Positions 34,087-44,135 of a stretch of DNA of 64,000 nt are shown here, piece by piece. Position 1 is the stretch's first letter, and each line of letters begins with the position of its first letter. Position numbers and translations under genes: made by a program. Location of the stretch: NCBI RefSeq assembly GCF_032595355.1, contig NZ_JASMWN010000009.1, positions 105,654 to 169,653 on the forward strand, in the 5' to 3' direction. Source of the DNA: Sedimentitalea todarodis. Its GTDB lineage: Bacteria > Pseudomonadota > Alphaproteobacteria > Rhodobacterales > Rhodobacteraceae. The notes under the pieces are model-generated. The model had not been told where the DNA came from. It saw only the letters and a list, made by a program, of their open reading frames with translations, and did no database searches.

Positions 34087-36221
34087 TCCTGGAACGCTGG
34101 CCCGACCTGTCACCCACCACAAAAGGCACGTTTCTCGGATTCTGCGCCGTTCTCTCGGTCGGCGGCGGCCTGGCGCTTTCAGGACTTGTCTTGAGCCGGG
34201 GTCTCAATCTCGCCATTGATCCGCTCAGCGACCTCCTTCTCTGGCCGCGTGTCGCCTTGTCCGAATACTCGGATACGGAAACGGCAAAATGGGTCAAGCT
34301 CGGTGGCTATGCCGGTCTGGCGCCAACGTTGCTGATCACTATGGCTTTCCTGAAGAACCGACCCAAACAGGATCTGCACGGCAAAGCGCGATTTGCGTTG
34401 GACCAGGATATCAAGGCGGCCGGTCTGCGCGCGACCAACGGGCTGATCGCCGGGTTCACCGGCCCCCTGCCCTCGCGCAACTACGGCAAGCCGGTGGACA
34501 GGTTTGGCCGCGTTGTTGAAGACGGATCGATCAAGACCGCCGCCGCCGGCCATCTGACGTCCAAGAACCTGCTGTCCTATGGCGGACCCGAGCACATGTT
34601 CCTCTATGCCCCTACCCGATCGGGCAAGGGTGTCGCGGTGGTAGTCCCCAACCTGCTAAACTGGCCCGGGTCCGCAGTGATCCTCGACATCAAGAAGGAA
34701 AACTGGACGCTGACGGCGGGTTTTCGCAAGAGCGGCGGTCAGGTCGTGTATCTGTTTGATCCGATGGAACCCTCCGGCAAGACCCATCGCTGGAATCCCT
34801 TGTCGACCGTACGCCGGGGCGGGGATTTCCAGATCGAGGATTTGCAGCGTCTGGCTGATCTGTTCATTCCGGTGCACTCCAAGGACCCGTTCTTTGACCG
34901 GGCGGCGCAAACCGCCTTTGTCGGCGTCGGTGGCTATCTGGCCGAAACTCCTGATCTGCCCTTTACGCTGGGCGAGATCTTCCGACAGCTCACGCTGACC
35001 GGCAATATCGTTGAGACCTTCAAGGACCGGATCAAGAAGCGAAAAGACGACGGGCACCCCCTGTCCTGGCAAACCGAGGCGGCTCTGACCGACTTCATAT
35101 CCAAGTCCGAAAACACCTTTGAAAGCGTCAAATCGACGATCACTGCCAACCTAGGCCTCTTCGCCAATCCGATGTTGGACCGGGCAACGTCGCATTCCGA
35201 CTTTGACTTTGCGGACCTGCGCAAACGCCGGATGTCGATCTATGTCGGGATCACGCCCAACAATCTCGGTCGTCTCGGACCACTGCTGAACCTGTTCTTC
35301 CAGTCCTGCGTGGATGCTAACATGCAGGAGCTCCCCGAAAACAACCCGGCTCTGAAACATAAGGTTCTGCTGTGCATGGACGAGTTTGCCGCCGTGGGGG
35401 AATTGCCATCCTTCAAACGCGGCATCGGCTATTTCGCCGGGTATGGGCTCAAGGTCTTGACCATAATCCAGACTCCCGCCCAGCTTTCCGACATTTATGG
35501 CGTCGACGGTGCCGCCGCCTATATGGACAATGCCGGCGTTGAGATCGTGTTCACTCCGAAGAGCCTAAAGGAAGCCCGCAATCTATCGGAACGTTTCGGC
35601 ACGTTTGCGATGGAAAGCAAAAACGAATCCCGCGCAAAACACCTCGCCGACAGCAAGGGCACGACTATCAGCACCACTGAACAGAAACGCGCCCTGATGA
35701 TGCCGCAGGAGTTGTTGGCGATGGATCAATCAAAGGCTCTGGTCATCATCGCAGGGCAACCGCCGGTGCTGGCCAACAAACTCCGATATTACGCCGAAGC
35801 GGTGTTTCTGGAACGCGCTAGAATTCCGCCCCCTGATGTGCCCTCTATCATCAAAGGCGCAACCAGCGATGAACTTGCCGATGTGAAGGCCGAAAACCTC
35901 CGCCAGCGCGCAGAGTTGGGCGCGGTCAAAGAACAGCTGGCAAAGATCACCGCCCTGGTCGCCTATCGCGACGAGAACGTCGCCAACGGCCAGCCGGCCA
36001 GCGTCGACATGACAGATGAGGAAATCGCCAACCCCGAAACCATTTTGCCCGAGCGCCTGACTCTCGATCACTCCGCCGCTCGGAGCCAGTTGCACGCTCT
36101 GAAAGCGTCGGGACAATTGGCAACCCGGGACGGCGTCAGGGATTTGCTGTCATCGCTTGGTGTCAAACCTCACGACACTGCAATCCAGGACACTGCCAAT
36201 CAGAGGGACGTGAATGTCTGA
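34083..36221 (+). CDS. virD4: VirD4/TraG coupling protein
   Basis: A 712-residue type IV coupling protein. Two N-terminal membrane segments (within residues 10-95) are followed by Walker A APTRSGKG (residues 176-183) and Walker B LLCMDEFAAVG. It brings the relaxase-DNA complex to the channel. The C-terminal 150 residues after NKLRYYAEAVFLE form a longer charged tail, possibly for substrate binding. Overlaps the next gene by 8 bases, implying cotranscription with the virB genes. Confidence 0.95.
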   Translation: MILERWPDLSPTTKGTFLGFCAVLSVGGGLALSGLVLSRGLNLAIDPLSDLLLWPRVALSEYSDTETAKWVKLGGYAGLAPTLLITMAFLKNRPKQDLHGKARFALDQDIKAAGLRATNGLIAGFTGPLPSRNYGKPVDRFGRVVEDGSIKTAAAGHLTSKNLLSYGGPEHMFLYAPTRSGKGVAVVVPNLLNWPGSAVILDIKKENWTLTAGFRKSGGQVVYLFDPMEPSGKTHRWNPLSTVRRGGDFQIEDLQRLADLFIPVHSKDPFFDRAAQTAFVGVGGYLAETPDLPFTLGEIFRQLTLTGNIVETFKDRIKKRKDDGHPLSWQTEAALTDFISKSENTFESVKSTITANLGLFANPMLDRATSHSDFDFADLRKRRMSIYVGITPNNLGRLGPLLNLFFQSCVDANMQELPENNPALKHKVLLCMDEFAAVGELPSFKRGIGYFAGYGLKVLTIIQTPAQLSDIYGVDGAAAYMDNAGVEIVFTPKSLKEARNLSERFGTFAMESKNESRAKHLADSKGTTISTTEQKRALMMPQELLAMDQSKALVIIAGQPPVLANKLRYYAEAVFLERARIPPPDVPSIIKGATSDELADVKAENLRQRAELGAVKEQLAKITALVAYRDENVANGQPASVDMTDEEIANPETILPERLTLDHSAARSQLHALKASGQLATRDGVRDLLSSLGVKPHDTAIQDTANQRDVNV

Positions 36222-37986
36222 GGTCGAGACCAAAACTGAACATCCGTTTGCCCTGTCCGACGCGAACTCGGATCGGGTGGAGCAATTTGCAACGGCGGCG
36301 GCGGCCGGGCGCGCTTTTGCCGATGCAAACGCGGAACTGCGGCCGCATGTGACTGAGCGCCTCGGGACCTCTGCAAGAACCGTCGCGCAGACCGTTGTAA
36401 TAGCGGACAAGATACAGAAATCCGTACCGACCCTGGATAACGTGCGATCGGACCCGATCAATGTTGACGCCGAAGGAAAGCTGAAAGACGGGATAGGGCA
36501 GACCAATGTTGAATTTTGGACGGCGTTTCATTCCCGGGTCCTCGAAAAGGCGCAAGAGATGAGCAAAGATCCGAAAGAGATCCAACCCGTGAAAAAGACA
36601 TCCCCTGCGCCGCTGCCATATATCTCACCCACGGTAGATAGGACGCCTGAAGGATCGGCCGAGTCAACACCGCCACACCCGGCAAAGACACCCGAAGACC
36701 GGTTCTCGATGCCCGCCAGTTTCCAGGAGCGGTTCATTCTCACGAAGGAAACCGACCGGCAGGAGTTGTTCCGGTCCTATGACGACACGCGCCCGGTGAT
36801 TTCGGATCGAGGCGAAAGCCTGCACACCAAGAGTGCGGACCGCAGCACTGCGATGGACATGATCGAGCTTGCCGCGCATCGCGGATGGTCTTCCATGAAG
36901 GTGAAAGGCCCGGAAGAATTCCGCCGCGAGATGTGGATCGAAGGCACCGCCCAGGGCATCCGGGTGCAGGGATATCGGCCCAACGATAAAGATCGGGCCG
37001 AGGCTGAGCGCCGCGCCGAGATGATCGGGGAACGCGTCATTGAACGCACCGACCTCGAACCAAAGGCCGGTCGCACACCACAACAGAATGAACAACACCC
37101 TTCCCCGTCAAACGTCGTTCCCATGGTCGATTACAAGAGGGGAATCGAGGGCACGATCACCGATATTGGCACCGCACCGTACCGCGACCGGGAAGGGGCC
37201 GCCAACACACCCTATGTGGCGCTGGATATGCCGGATGGGCGATCTCACAAGCTTTGGGGCGTCGCGTTGCCGGACATGATTGAGCGGAACCAGCTCAAGG
37301 TCGGGGACAGGGCGACCATCCATGACGCGGGCAGAAAAGCCATCACTGTAAAGGAACGCGATCCCGTAACCGGCGAAGAAAGCGACAAGCAAACCTTCCG
37401 CCGGGAGTGGGGTGCACGCGACATCGAACGGACGCAAGCGCGCGAAAGCACACAGGTCGCGCCCGTTCAGCAGTGCGATGAAGCCGTTGTCGAGACGGCA
37501 TCTCCCTCGGGTCAAAGCAAAGCAGAACCCGTACAGCAACCCGATTCACGCGAGAACCTCGAAAGCAAACGTCAACCACAACAAGATCGCGACGCCGACC
37601 GGCTCGAAGAACGGTTGACCCAAAAGGATGCGGCGCGAGATCCCATGTTGCGTGGCGCGGCCAGCACGATTGCGCGGCTTGAGGCGGAAATGCTGGCTGC
37701 AGACGTTCCCGAGAAAGATCGCGCAGAAGTACGCACGCTCGCATCGCAGGAGCTGGCGCAAGGACTGCGAGCGGGCCGGACGTATGACGTTCAGCGCCTC
37801 GCCAATGTCTCGAAATCCCAGGTCATGGCGGCGAAATCCCTGAGTGCCAAGGACATTGCACAGATCATCGAGCAGGCCCGTGTTCGAACGCCCCCGAATA
37901 TTCCGAGATCAGCAGAAGGCATTGCGGCGCAGGGTGATCGGGTGCGCGAACACGCTCCTCAACCGGATCGTGCGAGGGATCGGTAG
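36214..37986 (+). CDS. LPD7 polyvalent-domain protein of the transfer operon
   Basis: A 590-residue hydrophilic protein. Residues about 205-260 match the LPD7 domain (SADRSTAMDMIELAAHRGWS, then the FRREMWIEG block), which usually sits behind relaxases or in large conjugative proteins. A small beta-rich segment near residues 305-390 (GTITDIGTAPYRDREGAANT) has the look of an SH3/KOW-type barrel. The rest is charged and Gln/Arg-rich. It overlaps virD4, so it may travel with or hold the relaxosome. No nuclease motif was seen, and the actual relaxase is at 44136. Confidence 0.75.
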   Translation: MSEVETKTEHPFALSDANSDRVEQFATAAAAGRAFADANAELRPHVTERLGTSARTVAQTVVIADKIQKSVPTLDNVRSDPINVDAEGKLKDGIGQTNVEFWTAFHSRVLEKAQEMSKDPKEIQPVKKTSPAPLPYISPTVDRTPEGSAESTPPHPAKTPEDRFSMPASFQERFILTKETDRQELFRSYDDTRPVISDRGESLHTKSADRSTAMDMIELAAHRGWSSMKVKGPEEFRREMWIEGTAQGIRVQGYRPNDKDRAEAERRAEMIGERVIERTDLEPKAGRTPQQNEQHPSPSNVVPMVDYKRGIEGTITDIGTAPYRDREGAANTPYVALDMPDGRSHKLWGVALPDMIERNQLKVGDRATIHDAGRKAITVKERDPVTGEESDKQTFRREWGARDIERTQARESTQVAPVQQCDEAVVETASPSGQSKAEPVQQPDSRENLESKRQPQQDRDADRLEERLTQKDAARDPMLRGAASTIARLEAEMLAADVPEKDRAEVRTLASQELAQGLRAGRTYDVQRLANVSKSQVMAAKSLSAKDIAQIIEQARVRTPPNIPRSAEGIAAQGDRVREHAPQPDRARDR

Positions 37987-38200
37987 GTCAAAATCGTTGC
38001 GGCGACGTTACTATGTACCATTGATTTCCAATCAAGATCGGAGCTTTCGCATGTGACCATCGTTGCATCGCAATTGCGACAACCTATTGTAGAACAGTGG
38101 ATGTCCATTTAACGTTTCAAACGTTCGGACGCGGTGCCTCCAGTTCGCCGAAACAAAGGTAGTACAATGTCGCCGAAGACCATGATCAAGAGGAAACGCT

Positions 38201-39211
38201 ATGCTTGAAGTCTGCAAGTCGGGCCTAATTGCACTGACAATTTCAACTTTGACTGCAACGATTGCGTCCGCCGAGCCGGTTAAGGTCAAAGTCTTTATCG
38301 GCTCGATGTTTGAAATTGGCGACAACACCGGCGATCGAGCTGGCGAGTTTCAGCATTGGTTTTCGAAATACTGGATGGATACCGAACCGCAGGAGGTCTT
38401 GGGCGCCTTCCGGCCAGTGCATTGCAGTGATGCTGGTATTTGCGGGTCTGTATTGGGAATGGGAAAGGTCAATTCGTCTGCATCGATGCAGGCGATCCTG
38501 CTGAATCCCAACTACGATTTTTCCGAAGCTTATTATGTTCTTGCCGGCGTTGCGGGAACGCCGCCCTCAAGGGGCACAATCGGTGACGTTGTCTGGGGAA
38601 CCTGGCTTGTGGATTACGACCTCGGCCATCGCTGGGCACCGGAAGAAGGCGAGCCAGGCGCTCCCGTTTTTATCCCACGTTCGGGTTACGAAGCTTACCG
38701 CCTGTTTGAATTGAACCCGTCCCTTGTCGCCTGGGGTGTCGCCTTGTCTGACGACGTCGAAATGCGAGACTCCCAAGCGGCGCAGGAATACCGGCAGCGA
38801 TACCCCGACGCTGCCGCTCAGGCCGCCCCCAGTATCAAAACCGGGACACATATGACAGGAGACACGTTCTTTCATGGTCCGGGGCTATCGAACGAGGCTC
38901 AGTATATGGCCGAACTCTATGGCGCGGATGATTATCTAATTACGGAGATGGAGGCTGCTGCGATCGCTTTAGTAATCGACCGCCAGCACGGAACTGACCG
39001 GATCGTCAGCTTGCGAGGTGCCGTGAACTTCGATCAGGGGAACCCGAACGAAACGACCCTTCAGCATCTTGACCCTGCACCTGGCGAAACCGCAGGTGGC
39101 TTTGCTGAAACGGTCGAGAACATTACCCTGGTCGGCGCGCCGCTGGTCGACAGGATCGTCGCCGACTGGGAGCACTGGAAAGACGGTGTACCGGCGCAGG
39201 ACTCCCAATAG
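38201..39211 (+). CDS. Purine nucleoside permease (NUP)-family secreted protein
   Basis: A 336-residue protein with a signal peptide (LTISTLTATIASAEP). The body matches the NUP family: AFRPVHCSDAGICGSV is unusual, but NPNYDFSEAYYVLAGVAGTP, DVVWGTWLVDYDLGHRW and ITEMEAAAIALVI fit. NUP proteins share the nucleoside-phosphorylase fold, so 'permease' may describe a periplasmic binding or phosphorolysis role. It has its own promoter region (214 bases after the LPD7 gene) and appears to be cargo, not transfer machinery. Confidence 0.85.
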   Translation: MLEVCKSGLIALTISTLTATIASAEPVKVKVFIGSMFEIGDNTGDRAGEFQHWFSKYWMDTEPQEVLGAFRPVHCSDAGICGSVLGMGKVNSSASMQAILLNPNYDFSEAYYVLAGVAGTPPSRGTIGDVVWGTWLVDYDLGHRWAPEEGEPGAPVFIPRSGYEAYRLFELNPSLVAWGVALSDDVEMRDSQAAQEYRQRYPDAAAQAAPSIKTGTHMTGDTFFHGPGLSNEAQYMAELYGADDYLITEMEAAAIALVIDRQHGTDRIVSLRGAVNFDQGNPNETTLQHLDPAPGETAGGFAETVENITLVGAPLVDRIVADWEHWKDGVPAQDSQ

Positions 39212-39396
39212 TGCAATCCTTAGGAACGCAGATTTTGCGCTGACGCCATTCCCATGGCGTTAGCCGCTTTGAACGAACGGGCGGTTGCATCCCGGACCAA
39301 TCTCAACGTTTTAGTACCATCCGCAGTTTCTTCCATTGCTGAAAGGGAGCTCAATCACCGCCACTATCTGTACGACCACGGGGACCACGGCGATTG

Positions 39397-40101
39397 TTAC
39401 TTTTTTGCGTACCAACCGTGAAGTAGAAATGCCTGAAAAAACTGGATCGGCAATTCAAATCCGGTTTTTCGCAACATCTCTTCAGTCTCCGTTGGCGATA
39501 GCACGCAGAGCGTGTCGCGCAACGTATCAGGAAGAGCTTGTAGCGATTCCGGCGTCGCACCCATCAGTGCCTGAACGCTTTCCCAGTTTTTCAGTATCGC
39601 TGGAAACTCAGCAGCATCGAGATCGTAGCAGATCTCCGTGCTGACGAAGGAACCGCCAAGCTTCAGCCTGTCATGAATATTCCGATAGAAGTCAAGTCTG
39701 TCCTCGTGTCCGATAAAATGAGCGACCAGAATGCTCAGCACAGCATCAAATTGCGGTCCGGTCGGTGCCTGCTCGACGTATCCGTGGATCAGGTCGCACC
39801 GGTCAAGAAAGCCTGCATGCGCCAAACTGTCACGACAGACCCCGAGCATCTCGACTGATGGATCGACGCCAACGAAAGTCCAATCTGGATAGATTTTCGC
39901 AAGCGAAAGGATTTCGGCGCCGGTTCCTACCCCGACGCAGAGAATTCGGGCCTCAGATGACAAATCCAAAAGAATCAAACGAACCAGAAAATGCATATTG
40001 TCCGAGATTTCCGAAAGCCGCCTATTCTTTTCGTCATAGCTTGTGGCCATTTTCTGGGAGAAAAACGCGGACGGCGAAGGCTTGGGCAGATTATCAATCA
40101 A
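39397..40101 (-). CDS. Class I SAM-dependent methyltransferase
   Basis: A Rossmann-fold methyltransferase. Motif I is CVGVGTGAEI and the Asp binding the SAM ribose lies in FVGVDPS; the post-I region is VLSILVAHFI. The substrate is not evident. Start uncertain: TTG 40101 gives about 234 residues and includes SPSAFFSQKMATSYDEKN, a part that looks conserved in the family. The first ATG (40050) falls inside it and would shorten the protein to 217 residues. Stand-alone gene between cargo genes. Confidence 0.8.
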   Translation of the reverse strand: MIDNLPKPSPSAFFSQKMATSYDEKNRRLSEISDNMHFLVRLILLDLSSEARILCVGVGTGAEILSLAKIYPDWTFVGVDPSVEMLGVCRDSLAHAGFLDRCDLIHGYVEQAPTGPQFDAVLSILVAHFIGHEDRLDFYRNIHDRLKLGGSFVSTEICYDLDAAEFPAILKNWESVQALMGATPESLQALPDTLRDTLCVLSPTETEEMLRKTGFELPIQFFQAFLLHGWYAKK

Positions 40102-40389
40102 AGGTTTGTATCCAATAAAGGGAAATCGGTTCCAGAACAGAATACAGCACTTAAACCACAGAACCCAATTGCTTGGTGGATTTTGTCGAACCTCGCCGAA
40201 ACGTACTGTCAAACGCTCTTGGGTGCACTCGCGTTCGCTGAGAGCAACAGGCTCGACCTTCGCTCGGCGTTATCGCCCCTGACAGTTCGTCGCGATCTGT
40301 TTTGCAAGCGATCGTCGCGCAGGGCTTTCCAGCGCGACGGCACTGTTTTGAGGGGCGGGTCATCCCTACGCGATCGTCTCTATTCGGGC

Positions 40390-41418
40390 CTACTCTATCA
40401 TGTGCGCGCGATATCCGCCTTGACGTTCCAGCATCCAGCCCGGGTATTCCGCGGGAAGCTCGGTCACCTTGTCGAGCGCGTCGAGTTCCTCTGTCGCCAG
40501 AGACACCTGTGTTGCGCCGATATTGTCATCCAGCTGATCGATCCGTTTCGCGCCCACGATCACACTGGTCACCGCGTTCTGCTGCAACAGCCACGCCAAC
40601 GCCACCTGGGCTATTGAACAGCCCTTTTTGGCGGCAATGTCGCGCATTACTTCAATCGCGTCATATGCGCGGTCTTTGTTGATCGGCGGGAAGTCAAACT
40701 CTACACGCCGACCTTCCGCCGTTTTTCCGTCGCGATCATACTTTCCAGACAGAAAACCGCCGGCGAGGGGGCTCCATACCATCAGTCCGATATCTTCGGA
40801 TTGCAGCATCGGGACGATCTCACGCTCAAGGTCACGGCCAGCCAGAGTATAGTGGGCTTGAAGCGAAACAATCGGCATCAATCTTCGTGCCTCGGCGATC
40901 CCCACTGCTTTGACAATCTGCCATGCCGCCCAGTTGGACAGGCCTACATAACGGACCAGCCCCTGCCGAACCAGCGTATCAAGCGCCTCCAATGTTTCGA
41001 TCATGGGCGTCGCCGGGTCAAATCCATGGATCTGATAAAGGTCGATATGATCGAGTTGTAGTCGCGCAAGACTCGCCTTGGCCTGATCCATGATATGACC
41101 GCGTGAGGCACCCCGGGCATTGGGCCCTTCTCCCATCGGTCCCATCACTTTGGTTGCGATCACCACATCCTCGCGGGTGACGCCAAGGTTTCTCAATGAC
41201 TGGCCAAGGATCGCCTCGCTACGTCCATTTGCGTAGACGTTGGCAGTGTCGATGAAGTTGATCCCCGCGTCGAGCGCGGTTCGGACCAAACCGTCCGCCT
41301 CCTCCTGCTGAAGCTGCCCGATCTGGCCCCACATGCCGTCTGATCCACCGAACGTCATGGTGCCAAGACAGAGTTCAGAAACGAAGAGACCGCTATTGCC
41401 AAGACGACGGTAGCGCAT
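40390..41418 (-). CDS. Aldo/keto reductase
   Basis: A 342-residue NADPH-dependent carbonyl reductase. The catalytic tetrad is visible: Asp in NFIDTANVYA, Tyr in the same block, Lys in VIATKVMG and His in YQIHGFDP. KRIDQLDDNI near the C-terminus is the NADPH-phosphate-binding part. The ATG at 41418 follows AAAGGAT; the longer ORF start was rejected. Divergent from an AraC regulator, the common arrangement for aldehyde-responsive reductases. Confidence 0.92.
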   Translation of the reverse strand: MRYRRLGNSGLFVSELCLGTMTFGGSDGMWGQIGQLQQEEADGLVRTALDAGINFIDTANVYANGRSEAILGQSLRNLGVTREDVVIATKVMGPMGEGPNARGASRGHIMDQAKASLARLQLDHIDLYQIHGFDPATPMIETLEALDTLVRQGLVRYVGLSNWAAWQIVKAVGIAEARRLMPIVSLQAHYTLAGRDLEREIVPMLQSEDIGLMVWSPLAGGFLSGKYDRDGKTAEGRRVEFDFPPINKDRAYDAIEVMRDIAAKKGCSIAQVALAWLLQQNAVTSVIVGAKRIDQLDDNIGATQVSLATEELDALDKVTELPAEYPGWMLERQGGYRAHMIE

Positions 41419-41586
41419 GAGTTGTATCCTTTGAAGTGATGCCGGTCCGGGTGGCAGCGGCATGACGTCAATCTAGGCGTGAACTGCCTGTATCGGCCAC
41501 GCCGATCCTCGCGAAATCCTGCCCAATCCTCTCATACTGGCCGACTTGCTGATGGCATCGCTTAGGGAATTGGCTACAAAGAGGTT

Positions 41587-42483
41587 ATGGATAATTGTTC
41601 GCTCGACTCTCTAAAGGCGCGCGCCTTGGCGCTTTGGCATGAACACGGTCGTGTAACCCCTTTGCCGGGTCTGGTCGTCGCCGTCACAGAAGGGCCGTTT
41701 CATGGCGTATATCAACCCTCACTCATTGTTGTTCTGCAAGGTGCCAAGATCAGCCGCCTCGGAGATCGTGTCTATCGCTATGACGCGGGAAAGTGCCTGA
41801 TAGCGTCACTCGATGTCCCGATCCGCGCGGAAATTGTCACGGCATCTCGTGAAACCCCGTATATCGCATTTGCGCTCAATATCGATCCGGCGGTTATTGC
41901 CGAGCTGTTGTTGGAATTGGCCGGAGATGCTGCGCGCGCGGCACCAAGAGCCGATGCATTGGGTGTCCATCCTCTGCCCGGTATAATTGTCGATCCACTC
42001 GAACGCCTTCTGGCACTGGCCGAACGACCACAGGACATTCCGATCCTGGCTCCGATGATACGGCGCGAAATTGTCTGGCACCTTCTGAGCGGTTCTCAAG
42101 GGACGATGCTGCGTCAAATCGGTCTCGCAGATAGCCGCATGGCCCGCATCGGGCGCTCGATCGCCTGGGTTCGCGACAACTTTACCGAGACGGCCAATGT
42201 AGCACATCTCGCTGCGCTGGCCGGAATGAGCCCGGCCACGTTTCACCGCCATTTCAAGGCTGCAACGGCGATGACGCCAGTGCAGTTTCAAAAGCAGCTA
42301 CGCCTACAAGAAGCCCGCCGGCTGTTGCTCTGCGAAGGCTCGGACGTTTCTCAGGTTGGGTTTTCCATTGGATACGAAAGCCCCTCTCACTTCAGTCGCG
42401 AATACCGCAGAATGTTTGGCGCGCCCCCAGGCCGCGACAGCGCCGATATCCGTCGTTCTGTCACAAGCGAAACCAGTATTTGA
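41587..42483 (+). CDS. AraC-family regulator with AraC_N domain
   Basis: A 298-residue regulator. The N-terminal effector domain starts around VAVTEGPFHGVYQPSLIVVL (YqhC-type AraC_N). Residues about 190-290 hold two helix-turn-helix units (VAHLAALAGMSPATFHRHFK and DVSQVGFSIGYESPSHFSRE). Divergent from the aldo/keto reductase, with a 168-base shared control region. Likely activates it in response to reactive aldehydes, by analogy with E. coli YqhC. Confidence 0.9.
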   Translation: MDNCSLDSLKARALALWHEHGRVTPLPGLVVAVTEGPFHGVYQPSLIVVLQGAKISRLGDRVYRYDAGKCLIASLDVPIRAEIVTASRETPYIAFALNIDPAVIAELLLELAGDAARAAPRADALGVHPLPGIIVDPLERLLALAERPQDIPILAPMIRREIVWHLLSGSQGTMLRQIGLADSRMARIGRSIAWVRDNFTETANVAHLAALAGMSPATFHRHFKAATAMTPVQFQKQLRLQEARRLLLCEGSDVSQVGFSIGYESPSHFSREYRRMFGAPPGRDSADIRRSVTSETSI

Positions 42484-42625
42484 AACCGCGGCCCGACGAC
42501 AGACCCGGCCATTTTCGTGATGACACAAAACTGCGGCGCCCCCGCCCAAACAGCCATCTCTGCGCCATGCCGCATTGATAAACATGATGTCGGAGCAAGC
42601 GTAGCTAGGCTACCTCCATCAAGCC

Positions 42626-43918
42626 TTAGGTCGCCGCTGAAACACGCCAAATGATGTCACCGACGTCATCCGCCATCAGCAGGGATTTACCATCAGGCCC
42701 CAAGGTCACGCCGACGGGCCGCCCGTAAGCCAGCTTCTCATCCTCAGACAGAAAACCGGAAAGGATATCCCGCGCCGGACCACTGGGTACCCCGTCCGCG
42801 AACGGCACGAAGATCAGCTTATAGCCGCTCAACTTTGACCGGTTCCATGATCCGTGCTGGCCGATCACCATGCCAGAGCCGAAGCCCGGCAAGGTGCCCT
42901 CAGGCATCCAACACAGGCCGAGCGATGCCGTGTGCCCACCAAGCGCGAAATCAGGTGTAATCGCCCTAGCGACCATGGCGGGGTCTTGCGGGACGCGATC
43001 GTCCACTGTTTTCCCCCAATAGCAATATGGCCAGCCGTAGAAGCCTCCGTCCTCGACGGATGTTAGGTAGTCGGGCGGTGTTTCATCGCCCAGGCCGTCG
43101 CGCTCATTGACAACGGTCCAGAGTTTGCCCGTCACCGGCTCCCAGGCCATGCCGACGGCATTGCGCAGGCCGGACGCAAAGATACGGGCCTGCCCGGACC
43201 CAACATCCAACTCCCAGATCGCGGCACGGCCTTCCTCGACTTCCATGCCCTGATCGCCGATATTTGTAAGAGAACCGACGCCGGCGTAGATTTTCGTGCC
43301 ATCGGGTGAGACAATCAGGCTTCGCGTCCAGTGACCATGCGACTTGAACTCAACCAGCGTCTCTCCACGGCCCGACAGCGAGGTGTCGCCCGGCGTGTAG
43401 TTGAAGACTTTAATTCTGTCGGTATTGCCGAGGTAGAATCGGTTTCCCACCAGGGCCATGCCGAAAGGTTGGTTCTGGTCCTCTACGAAAACCTCTCGGA
43501 TCTCCGCTTTGCCATCCCCGTCAGCGTCGCGCCACAATGTGACCCGGTTTGCGCTTTTTCCGATCGCCTTGACCCGCCGCATCGTTGCCTGTGCGGCATG
43601 ATCCATCAGCGTCCGCGGCGGACCAGCCTGTTCCTTTGACTCCGCCACCAAAACGTCGCCACTGGGAAGAACCTCGATCCAGCGGGGATGATCCAAGCCA
43701 GAGGCGAATGCGTTCACCGCCAATCCCGGCGCGCAGGTTGGCAGGCGCCCGTCCTTCCAGCCCTCTGCCGCAGGCATCTTCAGGGTCATGATCCCTTGCT
43801 TGCGCGCGGCGGGGATCTCGGGGGCAGCACCGAATGCTTGATGTGCAGGCGATCCCAAACGCCGCACAAATGCGACGGTGCCACCCACCAAGGCTGTCGC
43901 TCTGGCGATGAGGTCCAT
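42626..43918 (-). CDS. Sorbosone dehydrogenase-like beta-propeller protein
   Basis: A 430-residue protein of the PQQ glucose/L-sorbosone dehydrogenase beta-propeller family. ASGLDHPRWIEVLPSGDVLV, FASGLRNAVGMAWEP, TVVNERDGLGDETPPDYL and YGWPYCYWG are diagnostic. The N-terminal 30 residues may be a non-classical export signal (ALVGGTVAFVRRL). ATG 43918 has AGGGAGG upstream; the ORF extends 80 codons further without support. Probably a periplasmic sugar/aldose dehydrogenase; PQQ binding is expected from the family. Confidence 0.88.
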   Translation of the reverse strand: MDLIARATALVGGTVAFVRRLGSPAHQAFGAAPEIPAARKQGIMTLKMPAAEGWKDGRLPTCAPGLAVNAFASGLDHPRWIEVLPSGDVLVAESKEQAGPPRTLMDHAAQATMRRVKAIGKSANRVTLWRDADGDGKAEIREVFVEDQNQPFGMALVGNRFYLGNTDRIKVFNYTPGDTSLSGRGETLVEFKSHGHWTRSLIVSPDGTKIYAGVGSLTNIGDQGMEVEEGRAAIWELDVGSGQARIFASGLRNAVGMAWEPVTGKLWTVVNERDGLGDETPPDYLTSVEDGGFYGWPYCYWGKTVDDRVPQDPAMVARAITPDFALGGHTASLGLCWMPEGTLPGFGSGMVIGQHGSWNRSKLSGYKLIFVPFADGVPSGPARDILSGFLSEDEKLAYGRPVGVTLGPDGKSLLMADDVGDIIWRVSAAT

Positions 43919-44135
43919 TTTGCCACCTCCCTTTTGCCCAGTTAGGTTACCTGAAGGCAGACACATTCGACAGCGAAATCGCGGAAGGATAGCAATCAAG
44001 CCGCTGCGGAGAACCAATCTGTAGAATTGGCTTAGCACGGAATGCGACCATTGGCCCGCCTTCGAAATCACTGCAGCGAGAGACAAATTTGAATTCAGCT
44101 CCCCGTCCCACAGGTGCTTCCTGAACCTTGCCCAA

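Noticed and set aside
36214..37986. LPD7 protein considered as the relaxase
   Set aside because: No three-His motif or N-terminal Tyr of relaxases; the true relaxase motif is at 44136-45362.
39991..40617. 208-codon plus-strand ORF
   Set aside because: Runs across the ends of two real minus-strand genes (methyltransferase and aldo/keto reductase); no start signal or family.
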